DNA of 64,000 nucleotides from Catenaria anguillulae PL171. Taxonomy: Eukaryota; Blastocladiomycota; Blastocladiomycetes; Blastocladiales; Catenariaceae. Positions 11,403 to 22,374 of the stretch are shown piece by piece. The DNA is taken from NCBI GenBank assembly GCA_002102555.1, contig MCFL01000009.1, positions 248,001 through 312,000 on the forward strand. The letters are read 5' to 3'. Numbering within the stretch: the first letter of the stretch is position 1; each line of letters begins with the position of its first letter. A program made the position numbers and the translations under genes. The notes below the pieces were generated by a model. The model ran no database searches and had not been told where the DNA came from. It saw only the letters and a program-made list of their open reading frames with translations.

Positions 11403-12184
11403 AAGGTACTGAAATGTGATTCAATAGAGTTGATGGGCAAGTGAGGAGCTGGCGCTGTCAATGTCATGACGGAAAAAACAATACTGTTCGGAGAAACGTC
11501 CGCACTCGGTCCGTCCAACGATGTAAGTATTGGGCAAGTATTGAAAGTCTTGTGTGATTGGTTGGAGCGCAGCGCCGCTGCGGACATTGAGATCATGTGC
11601 GTCTGATTCGTTCGAAAGACTGCCGCCAAGACAACTGGGGATTTAGATGCAAATCGGTGCAAATGCCAAGACCATGTGTGTATTCGTCAATCACGGTGAC
11701 TTTTTGCAAGTTTGCAACGACAATGGCCTCAACCTTACATCCCAACTATTCACCGTCGTGTGAACCAGCACACGTTCGCCAACCGACCTGTTTTACCTTG
11801 AACACGGTGGTGGGGCTTTTGTCTCAAAGTGAACACATTGCCAGCATCCTCCTGAATACTCGAGTCTTGGCATTTGTCATTGCGATGAGCGGTCGAGTGC
11901 GAGTCAAGATCACTGTGGCTTCGCTGTGGGACACAGGCGGTGTCACTGAGACTGCGAGGTCCATGCTCCTAGCATGTAGCGGGCCGGGGCGGAGGAAGCG
12001 GCACATTCTTGCGAGACACAGTCCGCGTGCCCTTTATTCCTGCAAAGAGTTGGCATGACGCTACATAGCAGCGTCAGATTGTCGTTTTGGCTGCAGATAA
12101 ATGGCATGGAATGCCGCGGCGAGTGTATAGGGCAATCCGAAATAACCAGTTCTGCTTCATCGAACCCCGCTTCCTCATTCAATC
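11403..12184. other. Spacer between the tandem fusion genes
   Basis: About 780 bp with no supported gene. Short open frames on both strands have no recognisable content. It must contain the terminator of copy A and the promoter of copy B. Confidence 0.55.
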
Positions 12185-15100
12185 ATGTTTTCCCAGCTGG
12201 CATCTCGAATCAACTTTCGCCTTGCTCATGCCAGAGGCAATCGCTTGCATTCCACCGTGCTTGCCATTGCCATCTTTGCCTGGTTTACGTACGTTGCTTC
12301 AAAGTTAGGATAGGAAAAGGACTGATTCTTACTCGTCTCAAACTTTCAAAGCCTCAATGCGGCCATTTCCTCACTCATATCGGCCTATTCCCACAACTTT
12401 CCGCTTGAACAACGGTATTGGTTCTCATCACCCTGGCCGCTCATCATTGCTGCCGTGCACGCGATCTCAGCCGGGGCAGTGTTGTATCCGCTCACTCCAA
12501 ACGACACCGCGACGCAGTCATCCCGTGCCCAGTCCTTTCGCAGTTGCCTGAGCAGTGGAGCATGTTATGGCATAACGCTCGCAACGGCAAACTTTGCAGT
12601 CTTTTCGTTGCCACATACCGTTTCTGGGACCCTTTTGGTACGTTCGTTCTGTCCTCGTTACCGCGAAACCTGGCGCGAGCTCAATGGAGTTTCTTCCCTT
12701 CAGATTTCGTCATTTTTTCTGGCTGCCGACCTCCATGCACAGCCCTGGTCGCTCTTCACTCTGTCTTCCCTGGCATCCCCAACTGGTATCACAGTCCTTG
12801 CCCTGCTTTTGTACGTGCGCGAATTGATTTTGTTTGCCAGTACATTACTGTTCCATGCTCACCGTTCACCCAAATTGCCGTAGCTCGATTGCTGCACATG
12901 CGACTGCAATTCAACTGCCCACAGTCGCCTTCCTTTTCGCCATCCTCGTCCTCACTCTAAAATTTGGTCAGCAATCGTTCCAACTCGTCCTTCCTCTCCG
13001 TTCGAACAGTGTGCCGCTCGCGCTCCAGCTGCTTTGCGCCGGTGGGCTTGCCGGCTTGGTCGCCGTCGTCGTTTCCTTTACAACCGAAACACAATGGCGT
13101 CTCACGTCCTCCCCGTGTCCCGGTTTCTTGTTGCTCGTCCTTCCTGCCGTCTGTTCGGCAGCCATCACGCTGATTGCGTATGCCGCTGTCGAAAACTCAG
13201 CGATAACTGCTGGCGGTAATTTGCCATTGTGTACAATGTATGGCCTCGTCGGGGCACTCGCTTTGTGGCACCTGCGTGAGACCGCATCCAACCTCAATCC
13301 GGAATCCACCGCCGCCTTGTGCCTGTCGGCAATTGCCTTTGGCCTCGTCAGCTGGTCCGTTTTCCGATTTGCTCGCAAAGACCAAGATTCCAATGGGTAC
13401 AATCAAGTCGATTGTGACCCTGAGGCGCCAATGCGCTCGCCAGGATTATCAGGGAACCATCACGGTCACGACGAGGGGGTGTCGTCCGACTTTGAGGTTC
13501 GCGCCTTCCTGCTGGGTTCGTGTATTTTGACGGCGGCCGCGCTTTACTTGACTTTCTTGCTCCCTTGTCCCGTTATTCTCGGGCCGTCGCGTGTATCCTT
13601 CTCGAATGTGTCACCGAGTGCACTCTATGAGCCGCTCCATGTGCTGGTCACTGGCGGCGCTGGCTTTGTTGGGTCTCATTTTGTCCGCACCTTCCTCGCC
13701 TCCAAAGCAGCGACGCGTGTCACCATTCTCGACAACCTCAGCACTGCGGGCATTCACACCATCGCGCCACTTATTCAAAAGTATGGTCGCGATCGAGTCC
13801 GCTTTGTTTATGACAATGTCGCAAATGTCAAGCAAGTGGAAAACTTGCTTCTCAAGAGCCGCGTGGATGCCATTGTACATCTTGCTTCACCCAAAGTCGG
13901 CGACTTGGGTGGATGCGACTACCAATGCCACAGAACCATTGTGGATGGAGCGGGCGCCATTCTCACTGCCGTGGCCAAGGTCCAACCGTCGACTCGAATC
14001 ATCTTCGCAAGCTCTTCAGATGTGTACGGGGCCCGAAATGGAGCGTCGAAATCACTCGCCGAGTACTCGCGCCTCGAACCCTCGACGCCAATCGCCAAAG
14101 CCTTGGTTGAGGCCGAGCAATTGGTCTTCAGTCACGCCCGCATGCACTCGAGTCCGGTCTTTGTCCTTCGCCTGTTCCCGATTGTTGGTCCCACCGCTGT
14201 TCCGGAGCCTGCTCGCATCAACCCGAGGCGGTGGACAAGAGCCGGTATCGGTTCCACGGACGCCCATAGCTTCGAATGGGTCCACATTACCGACGTGACC
14301 GACGCGCTGTATCGCGCTCTGGTCGTCCCACCCGTACCCGGCATGATTGGCGCTCACACCTTCAACATTGGGTCTGGGCTCTGTGCTGCCGACTCCGATG
14401 CGCCGTGTGCCACGGCCGACATTGCAGCCGCAGCCCACCACCTCGGGTATCAACCAAAGCTCCACCGTAATGACTTGGCGGCACTTGAATCCACCTTGGT
14501 CAGCGCCGACCCTCGTGACCACCCCGAATACCTCGACCTCGTTGCTAGTCTCCGCACATCGCCGTGGCTCCTTCCTCGCAACCTCCTCCGGTCCATTCAC
14601 GAGCCCCTCGCCAACGACCTTGCCGCAATAGCCAAGCATGTCTCCTCAGCCACCAAGAACAAAATCACCATCATGCCATACCAAAAGGCCTACCGACCCC
14701 TCGCCGAAAACACGCTGCACTCGCTAATGACGTGGGGCAAAGTTTCCAACGTGATGATGTTTGCCATTGACGCCGAGTCTGCTCGTGAGTGTTTGTATTA
14801 CAACATCCCCTGCTATAACGCGACGACGTTGGCCGAGGCCGACTTCACGGATTCGACCAGGACGAGTTGGCGGTTTCAGCAGGCAATGTGGTCGGTGATA
14901 TCGTGGGTTAAGCCAAGGTTGGTCAAGCAGCTGTTGGATTTGGGGTACACGGTCAACATGTCGGATACGGACATCAGCTACATTCGCCAGGTGTGGGAAT
15001 CATACGAGGGTTACATGCAAGAGGCCGATGCAGACATGGTGATTTCGGCCGAGTTTATCAACAAGTACGCACAGCTTTGTGTCTAACACTCCTGGCCATC

Positions 15101-15765
15101 GACTCAACCCACATCGCATATTTCTTCCAGCTTTATCGCAAACACTGGCAATTACATTGTCCGCCCGTCCCCGCAAGTCTCGAGCTTCTTTGATGAATAT
15201 CTGGCTGTTGGCAAGAACGACCCCAGTACGTTCTGTTCACACCCCACGTCGTCTCCTCACATCAATCCGTTATTGACCTTTCAACTCGTTTTCCCCACCA
15301 AATCCAACAGCCGTCTCGGACCAGCACGCCTGGGCCGCAGTCTACCGACGCCTGGGCATGCACTACTGCCAGTCTTCGCACGAATGCGCCGCGCAACGCG
15401 CCAAAGGCCTGATGCCCGTGCGTGACCACTCTGCCTTCTTTGGCCGCAACATTGTGTGCCCGCGGCCCGTGGACATTTGCAAGCCCGACATCATGTATGT
15501 GCACCCGATTTGCATGGGTGGTCGCGACAACAAGATCAATTCCATCAAGTCGTTTGGCGCATGGTTCATGGCGGACGAGCCAAGGAGTGCTGGGTATTAT
15601 TGCGACGAGGCCAAGACAGCCGTAGGCGCGGCCGAGTGTATTGGCGTACCCAAGGCTGTGTTGAAGGGGTATGTGGCTGGCATGGAGGACGAGTGGAAGA
15701 AGGATGCGGGCGTGTTGAGATGTTTAGGGTCAAAGGCAGTGTTGACGAATGCCGAGAATAACTAG
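12185..15765 (+). CDS. Triple fusion B: tandem paralogue of the membrane/epimerase-like/glycosyltransferase protein
   Basis: Six exons: 12185-12288, 12352-12637, 12704-12810, 12884-15064, 15131-15225, 15311-15765 (3,228 nt, 1,075 aa). Same order as copy A. About ten hydrophobic segments occupy residues 1-400, the last being AFLLGSCILTAAALYLTFLL. The Rossmann domain starts at VLVTGGAGFVGSHF (Gly motif from residue 423), then Nucleotid_trans with SDTDIS (Asp860-Asp862) and the shared NTGNYIVRP, DQHAW, CMGGRDNKINSIKSFGAWFM and TNAENN blocks. In the epimerase part both YxxxK residues are gone: the Tyr position is Ile569 and the Lys position Leu573. The membrane part has diverged much more than the C-terminal domain. 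Intron content differs: 12811-12883 is unique to this copy, while the intron before SDTDIS in copy A is absent. Intron 12638-12703 is in frame and stop-free. A Golgi glycan-building role is inferred; substrate unknown. Confidence 0.85.
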
Positions 15766-16239
15766 ACGAAGTACGGATCTGTTCGCAATGTAAATCTTTG
15801 GCAGAAAGGATAGATGTCAAGAATCGTGCAAAAGTGTACATGATGCGACAGCGAAGGGGGCGTAAATTCATGCAAATGTATACGGACTGTAAAAGCAACA
15901 AGTGTAAACAGAATCAAGGCAAGAAGTATAGTCCTGTGTCGCGCGGCACTTCGGCCGCTGAATTGAGAGCGATCTCGACGTCGAAGCCCTTGCTTTCGAT
16001 CTGATGATCGTGAGGGGGCCAGCCTGCGTGTAGGATTTATGTAAATATACTCGGGCGTATGTAGGTAGTCATGGGCTGCATGGGCAAACACAGAGGGCCG
16101 GGATTACTTTGGATGCAGCGAGATGGCAATGTATACATGTACACGATGTACAGAAACGGGGCAATCAAGTGTGCAAAGGTTAAGTGATTATCGGACGGAA
16201 AGTCTAGTCCAATAACTGTTGGGAACACATGGTAGTTAG
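15766..16239. other. Convergent intergenic region
   Basis: Lies between the 3' ends of fusion gene B and the aminopeptidase gene. No gene seen. Confidence 0.55.
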
Positions 16240-17893
16240 TTACTTGGCGTGCTTGTACTTGTCCGCGGCAGCAACCAATTGCGGCACCAAGTCGCGAGCA
16301 GAGTGACCCGACAGCTGGACGATTTGGTAGTCGGCTTCGGGCCAACGCTACACACACACACACAACCGGTTGTGAGAAACTCCATAACGGAAACCAGGAA
16401 TGGTCGACGCACCTTGTGCAACTGCCAGCTGGTGATGGCGGGGCACACCACATCGTAGCGGCCTTGGATAATGGAGCACGGAATGTGTCGGATCTTGTCG
16501 ACATTGTCGAGCACATGGTTGTCCTCCATGAATCCGTTGTGCTTGAAGCTGGCAAAGAGGAAGGGCATGCGTCAACAGCGGCCAGAAATGAAGGTGACTT
16601 GCAAAAAGGGTGGAAGCGTACTAGTGGCACTCGATCCGAGCGAATTGAAGCGACCAGATATCCTGTTCCACCTTTTTGACAACCTCAGGGTCTGCAATGG
16701 GCGACAAACAAGCAGTGAGAACGCGAACAGCATGGTGAGTAATGCCAAAAAGAAAGAAAGCATCATACCCAAAACCAACCTCGACGTGGACATCTCCCAC
16801 GCACTCCACGCCTTGGCACACTTGAGCTTCTCGTCCTCATCCGTCCCCGTCAACCGCTTGTAATAGGCACCAATCATGTCGTTCCGCTCCTCCTCCGGAA
16901 TTGGCGCGACATACCCCTCCCAGGCATCCGGGTAAATCTGCTCGGCGCCGCCCTTTTCGTACAGCCACTCGAGCTCGCTGCGGCGCACCGTGAAAATGCC
17001 GCGCAAAATGAGGGCCTTGACGCGATGTGGATGCGCTTGTGCGTAGCACATGGCCAGCGTGCTTCCCCACGACCCGCCAAAGACAACCCAGCGGTCAATC
17101 TTGAGGTGTTGGCGGAGAAGCTCGACATCGTTGGTCAAGTGTTGGGTCGTGTTTTCAACGAGCGAGGCGGCGGGCGTGGATTTGCCGGCGCCGCGCTGGT
17201 CAAGGAGGATGATTCGGTAGGCGGCCGGGTCTGATGGGTGGCCGCACAGGGCAAAAGGAGTGGTTAGAATTGGTGACAGCAGACGTTTGTACAACCAAAT
17301 GACATGACGAACCAAAGTAGCGACGGTCGCTGGGGGCAACACCGCCACCGGGTCCGCCTGGTACGTGCAACGTCATGACGCAAGTGTGAGAAACAACAGC
17401 TCAGCTCGAACGAGAGGCGACAACGGAAACGGGCACGCACCGTGGAGGTAAATGACGGGATTGCCCTGTGGATTACCCGATTCCTCTACATACATTAAAA
17501 CAAGCCATTGTCAGGACAAGAACACCGTTTCATGGGCGGCGAGTCTTGGCAATTCGAGCGCCACTCACCATAGTAGAGATTGTGGCCGCCCGACACGGAC
17601 AGGAAGCCCGTGTTGAAGGGTTCGATTTCGGGGTAAAGAGGGCTGGCCGACGCTTGGGCAGCAACGGTTGCGGCGACCGAGGCGGGGGCAGAGGTGTTGG
17701 CCATGATGGTTGAATAATGTGTTGGGGACGTTGTTGTGGGTCTGATCGGCGAGACAGCAGTCGGAGCACACTGAGTCGTCAAGTGGCGAGCGGTGGGGTC
17801 GGCGGCCAAAGGGGAGCGGCGGGCAGCAGACGGTCGGGCAGCGGCTTGAATGCGCAGAGCAAAAGAGAGCAGCTTGGTCGAGCGAGCGTGCAT
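16240..17893 (-). CDS. Proline iminopeptidase (prolyl aminopeptidase), peptidase family S33
   Basis: Seven minus-strand exons: 17569-17893, 17441-17485, 17313-17357, 16769-17230, 16622-16691, 16413-16548 and 16240-16347. It removes N-terminal proline from peptides. Counted from the internal Met at 17704 it is 333 aa, the usual family length. It shows the oxyanion motif HGGPGGG (split by an intron), DQRGAGKS, nucleophile GGSWGS (Ser129), the acid in GRYDVVCP and the His in SGHSARD. The longer start at 17893 adds 63 residues (MHARSTKLLSFALRIQAAARP...) rich in Arg, Ser and Ala without acidic residues, as in a mitochondrial presequence, so two start codons may give mitochondrial and cytosolic forms. 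The last intron carries a (CA)7 repeat at 16351-16364. All exon phases agree and the family identity is firm; the choice of start is inference. Confidence 0.9.
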
Positions 17894-18331
17894 TGATTGT
17901 GTTGAGGATGTCTGCAGCTGGCCTGATTGATTCATTCAAGGTGGTTCAAGTTGACCTGCAGCTGGCCTGATTGATTCACAGGTTGACTTGACTGATCAAA
18001 ACATGGATCCTGGCCCCCCAGACTCAGAGATTGCCAGTGGCCACTACGAGAGGGGAACCCCAATTATTTACTGGTGGCTCGGCCCGTCCGAGTCACAAGA
18101 GAAGAAGGGTCTATGTATGAGGGTTGAATTATTCCGAACTGGAAACCAATCGAGTCAATGGCGATTCAACAGCCAACGGCGAAGGAAGGAGTGGCCGGGT
18201 GATGATGATGACGCCTGGAGGAACAACTTGAACGCACAACGGGCCGGCGACTGCGCAAAAACCAAAAGGCAACAAAACAAAGGAAGCAAGCAAAACAGCA
18301 GTCCTCCCCTCAGCGACCTGAATCACTTGAC
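17894..18331. other. Intergenic upstream of aminopeptidase, downstream of CFAP20
   Basis: No supported gene. Contains the second copy of a 23-bp direct repeat (17956-17978). Confidence 0.5.
17912..17978. repeat. Direct repeat, two 23-bp copies, period 44 bp
   Basis: The 23-bp unit beginning CTGCAGCTGGCCTGATTGAT occurs exactly at 17912-17934 and 17956-17978. It lies just upstream of the aminopeptidase start, so it is probably a recent local duplication in the 5' leader/promoter. Confidence 0.85.
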
Positions 18332-19225
18332 CTAAGCCACAACGCCCTCCTTGGTTTCTCCACCCTCGCCAGGCATCTGCGGCGGACCCTGTGGCGCTGC
18401 TTGAACCTGCACCTGGGCCTGACCACCACCCATGGGCGGCGCCCCTGCTGCTGCCGCCGCCGCTTGCTGAGCTTGGGCCTGCTGCTGCTGCTGTTGAATG
18501 GGCAAGAACAACTTGAACTCTGGCGGCAGCTCCTCCTCCGAGTACAGACGGTCCGAGAAGTAAATACGGCGAATGCGGCAGTTTGCGTGGATCTGGACAC
18601 GCAGCGTCTCGATGTAGTTGGTGCCGTACGCACGGCGCGTGAAATCAGACAGGTTGAATTGGATTTGGTTCCAGCCGTCGTCGAGGCGCATGGGCATGGT
18701 GCAGATGAAGGGTTTGACGCGTGTCGTCGACTACATGCATGAGATAGTGGGAAACCAAAGGAGGCTGGGCATGTCAGGATGGATGAATCAGGAGCGGGAT
18801 GAGGGGTGCGGACGGCCGTACCTGATAGTTACTCGCCCTGAAACGACGGCGGACATTCTTGTCGTCAAGCACTTGGACTTCAAAAGTGAAATACTTTTTC
18901 AAGTTCTTGATAATCATGACCAAGAAGGGCAATTTGATGCCCAGCGTGCGATTGGTTTGTGCGGGGCATGAAATGTAGTTGGTTGACACATTGGTGCCAA
19001 TGATCTCGAGGACAGACGACTGAATGTCATTGTCGGTGATGCGCTTGATGTGGCCGTTGCGCACTTGCTTGTCCCAGATTTGGAGCGGTTTGGACCTGCA
19101 AAGAGTGTGTCAGTCAACGGTCGTGGGAAAACAGATTATGGTGCGAACATGACAAACAGGCGAGTCACGTACCCGATCGAGTACAGGATGGACAAGAAGC
19201 CCGATTGGAACGTGTTGCGGAACAT
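18332..19225 (-). CDS. CFAP20: Cilia/flagella-associated protein 20 (BUG22) with Gln/Ala-rich tail
   Basis: Three minus-strand exons: 19173-19225, 18822-19095 and 18332-18730 (introns GTACGT..CAG and GTACGG..TAG); 241 aa. The first about 190 residues match this extremely conserved inner-junction protein of axonemal doublet microtubules: [93 protein letters not shown] and [20 protein letters not shown]. The usual protein ends at about 193 residues; this one continues with about 48 residues rich in Gln, Ala, Gly and Pro. Its presence indicates a flagellated life stage. It is divergent from the KH-like gene across 881 bp. Confidence 0.96.
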
Positions 19226-20106
19226 GGCGAAGAGGCGCAAGGATTGTTTCTTTATTGTAGTTTTGGTGGAATGATGTCTATTGAATGCCGCGGACGCAGA
19301 CAGACAGCCTTGGAACTCTGGACCGACTTGGACTCGATGTGGGTTGGATCACGTTGTCGCCGGTTGTGCCGCGCAGATGCTGAATGCGCTGGGCCTCGAG
19401 GAAGACGGGAGCAAAATAAATGCACAAGCAGGCTGTAAATGCATCAAGTTTTGTTGGCGACGGTAAGGCTGCGACTATTTCCCATAACATGTAAATGCGA
19501 GCCTGCCCGGCCGCGAACGAAATGAGGGCAGTTTTGAACCACCCTTGCGAACGCGTCATCACACTCTCAAGAATCGGAGGCCCAGGCCAGTAGCGGCTGA
19601 GCGTACGCAGGCCTGGCACGCAGGCGAGCTCAGAGTTGGCCTTCCAGCTTTGGATATGTAGAAAAGGGCTAACGGATGAAAACTTTGGACATTGAATTGC
19701 ACACCTTCGGTCCAGAATTCAGTTAAGTTACGGCGAATGTCAAAGGATCGATCTACCGGGAGAAAGAACATGCGTGATAAATGCCTCGGCTTCAAGGTCT
19801 TCAATGTTGCTCGTGTGGCTGGCACAGACTTGCAGCGCCGAAAATGGTGAGGGCCAGCGAGAGCAGGAGGCAAGCAGTGGGGTGCAAGCATGAGCGTGTC
19901 CATAATTTGTCCACAATCATCCAACCATCCAAGACATGGGCTTGCGGTGGTGGACATCATAAAAGGGAAACGGTCACCTGAGTCCCCTCGCTCTCTGTCG
20001 ATCCATGTCATGCTTGTAAATAAATAACGAGTGCCGGCCCTGGATGTCACGCTCACTGGAACTGTCCAGCGCCATACTCATCTGCCCATCCACTAAACCT
20101 TCAACA
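19226..20106. other. Divergent intergenic region between CFAP20 and the KH-like gene
   Basis: No supported gene. Open frames here (for example 19559-20056 minus) have no recognisable content. Holds both promoters. Confidence 0.55.
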
Positions 20107-21910
20107 ATGCTTCGCGCCTCCAATTACCGTGGCCGCTCCTCAGGGACTGAGCCCGCCAACGCCAAAATCTTCAACTCGGGCTACTCGTCTCCCTCGGCGA
20201 CGCTGTGGACGTCGCCGCTCGTTCCGCCTACGCTTGTCGGCGCCTTTTTTGGCCGTGGGGCCACCAATCTCAAGCAGCTCAAGTCTGCGTTCCCGGCATT
20301 GTATATTGACTTCCAAAAGCTGCACAACCAGCCAGAGCTCACGGGCGGCGACTGGTTTCGGTTTTCCCTGTCGCGCAACACTCGCAACGTGCTGCGTTGG
20401 CGGCCCGCGGATGACGACCAGCTGGACGAGTGCCGCAAGGTGATTCTGGAGTGCTTGAACTGTCCTCGGTATGCGTTTCATACCCGGTTGACCCATGCGT
20501 TACCGGAAGGCACCGAGGCCGCGGTGTGGAAGAAGTTGAGCGACGAGTATGCTGGTATGGCAGCCGAGTTGGATGTAGGCGGCCCGCTCTATGTGTTGGC
20601 CGATGCTGGGTTAAAGAGCGGTCAGGGGGCGGATTTGAACGAGCTTGCAGAGTTGCTGGATACCCTGGATATCAGTGCTGGTGGCCGTACGTCGACCTCC
20701 TTCCGCCAACCATCATTCGCCCAGCCCGCCGGCAACATGGTTTGACCCCTATCTTGTGTGGACAGGCAAAGGAAAATTGCGCCATCACCAAGCCTACACT
20801 GACTCTGACCTCAGCGCCCTGGCCGCCCGCATCGCGACCACCTACGACGACCTCACACGTGTGTACACGGACCGCGCCGACCGCTACTTTACGTTGACTG
20901 CGACGCTCGGGGCCCAAGTGTTTGGGCACGACTTTATCCGCGGCCAACTGCATCTCGCCCTGCCTACCGACTCGGCGCCTGCGCTCCCGTTCAAGCTTTC
21001 GGATCTCGAAACGGCTCTGGCCGAAAGGGAGGTCAAACCCTCCTTTTCCGAAGTGTTTCCCGCATGTACATTGGACAAGATCCTGGCCGCTGTCAGAAAG
21101 GTCGGGTACACGACGCCGCGTGTGCCATCCGGTGTTGCCGCGCCAGCGGGCGTGGTCGAAAAGGTTGCCGTCGAGTTCATGCTCGATCAAGACTACCTTG
21201 ACCTGCAACTCAAGCAATCGAGTTTGCCTGGATACACGCCGCGGTACGAGTACAAGGCCACGTTTGTGTACGATGCAGACGAGGACAGGTTTGTCTTGTC
21301 TGAGAAGGGGTGCCGTTTGCGCCATTATCGTATTGTCAGGCACACGTGGGTGGAGCTCGCAAATGCCACCAGTGACGACTTGGAGGTGCCAGGCGTGATG
21401 CCCAGGCTCAAGTTTGGTATTTCCCGGCCCAACGACCGGCCACAAGGTTGGGACATGGCCAACGATTTGCTGGCGCACCTCACCATGTATGTGAATGCCA
21501 ATTTGGCCACGTTGCGCAACCCGGCGGGGCCCAACACATTGACGTCACTGCCCTCGGCTCTCAGCGTGCCTTTGTCGCAGTTCCGCTTGCAGTGCAAGCG
21601 CGTCACGTCGCTCGCCTCGAGTGCGGCCGCGGCTGACTGGCACGTTTCCGTCAAACAGGTCACCATGTGGTACCGGTTCAATGATCCAACGGGCGAGGTG
21701 GCGCGTGAGGTGATGCGCGAGAAAAAGTGGGAGGTCCCTGAGCGTCAGCCGACGTTTGTGGCCGTGTTGATTGCCGATGATGGGATGGGTGAGGCCGAGT
21801 TGGAGGCCGGGGAAGGTGACGAGGCGAAGAAGGTGGTGGAGGAGAGGGTGGTTCGTTTTAGCAGGGAGGTCAACAAGGTGGCCCAGGCGGTGAGGGAGGC
21901 AGTTATGTGA
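20107..21910 (+). CDS. Uncharacterised protein with KH-like N-terminus; paralogue of the right-edge gene
   Basis: Two exons: 20107-20686 and 20766-21910 (intron GTACGT..GGACAG, phase 1); 574 aa. Near residues 45-70 the stretch LVGAFFGRGATNLKQLKSAF resembles the KH-domain helix-turn with its GxxG loop (GRGA in place of GKGG), followed by YIDFQKLHN and DWFRFSLSR. That suggests RNA binding, but this is my reading only. The C-terminal about 370 residues (from RYFTLTATLGAQVFG through EKVAVEFM, YEYKATFVYD, RHTWVELAN to VKQVTMWYRFND) are clearly homologous to the gene at 62466-64000 in this window. I do not recognise a characterised family. A mitochondrial or RNA-processing role would be speculation. 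Confidence 0.75.
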
Positions 21911-22056
21911 GAGAGAGGGTAGACGATTGTGTTCTGCATGTTTTCGTGTGTATTTAAATCATGGTGATTTGCCGGGTGGGAAACACATGTACAAGGCAAA
22001 TTGGGCGCTATCATACACACATCCGACCTGATGCACATTTTCGCTGCAGTGAACGA

Positions 22057-22374
22057 TTAGCTTGAAGGTGTGGGTCCAGCGACGGCCGCCTCTGCCTGCT
22101 CACGGGCAATCCGTTCAGCAATCTGTTGATAATCAATCATGAATGAGTGGTGAGTCGAGTCCATTTGGTTCTGCAACAAATACTGGGAAGAATCCGAGGG
22201 ACTCACCAACTCTTTTTCCCTTGCCTGGATCTGCTCCTTGACCCGCTTTGCCAAATCAATCCGGGCCGAGGATGCTTGGTAGGCGCCATGCAGGCCAAGG
22301 GCGGTGATGGAGACGAGGCCAACGATGGTGGCCTTTTGGACAAAGTCGGCGACCTTTGGGACAATGGATGACAT
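22057..22374 (-). CDS. Small single-TM protein, COX14-like
   Basis: 105 aa if read through. The start MSSIVPKVADFVQKATIVGLVSITALGLHGAY has one membrane helix at about residues 15-33, followed by a charged helix (RIDLAKRVKEQIQAREKEL). This layout resembles the mitochondrial cytochrome c oxidase assembly factor COX14, but similarity is weak at this size. The stretch 22171-22206 has donor (GTGAGT) and acceptor (TTGCAG) sequences 36 bp apart and is in frame. Such an intron would be shorter than any other here, so I treat it as coding. The gene converges on the KH-like gene across 146 bp. Confidence 0.55.
   Translation of the reverse strand: MSSIVPKVADFVQKATIVGLVSITALGLHGAYQASSARIDLAKRVKEQIQAREKELVSPSDSSQYLLQNQMDSTHHSFMIDYQQIAERIAREQAEAAVAGPTPSS

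Noticed and set aside
22171-22206. 36-bp intron in the small TM gene
   Set aside because: It has GT..AG ends but is in frame, stop-free and shorter than any other intron seen (49 bp or more); treated as coding.
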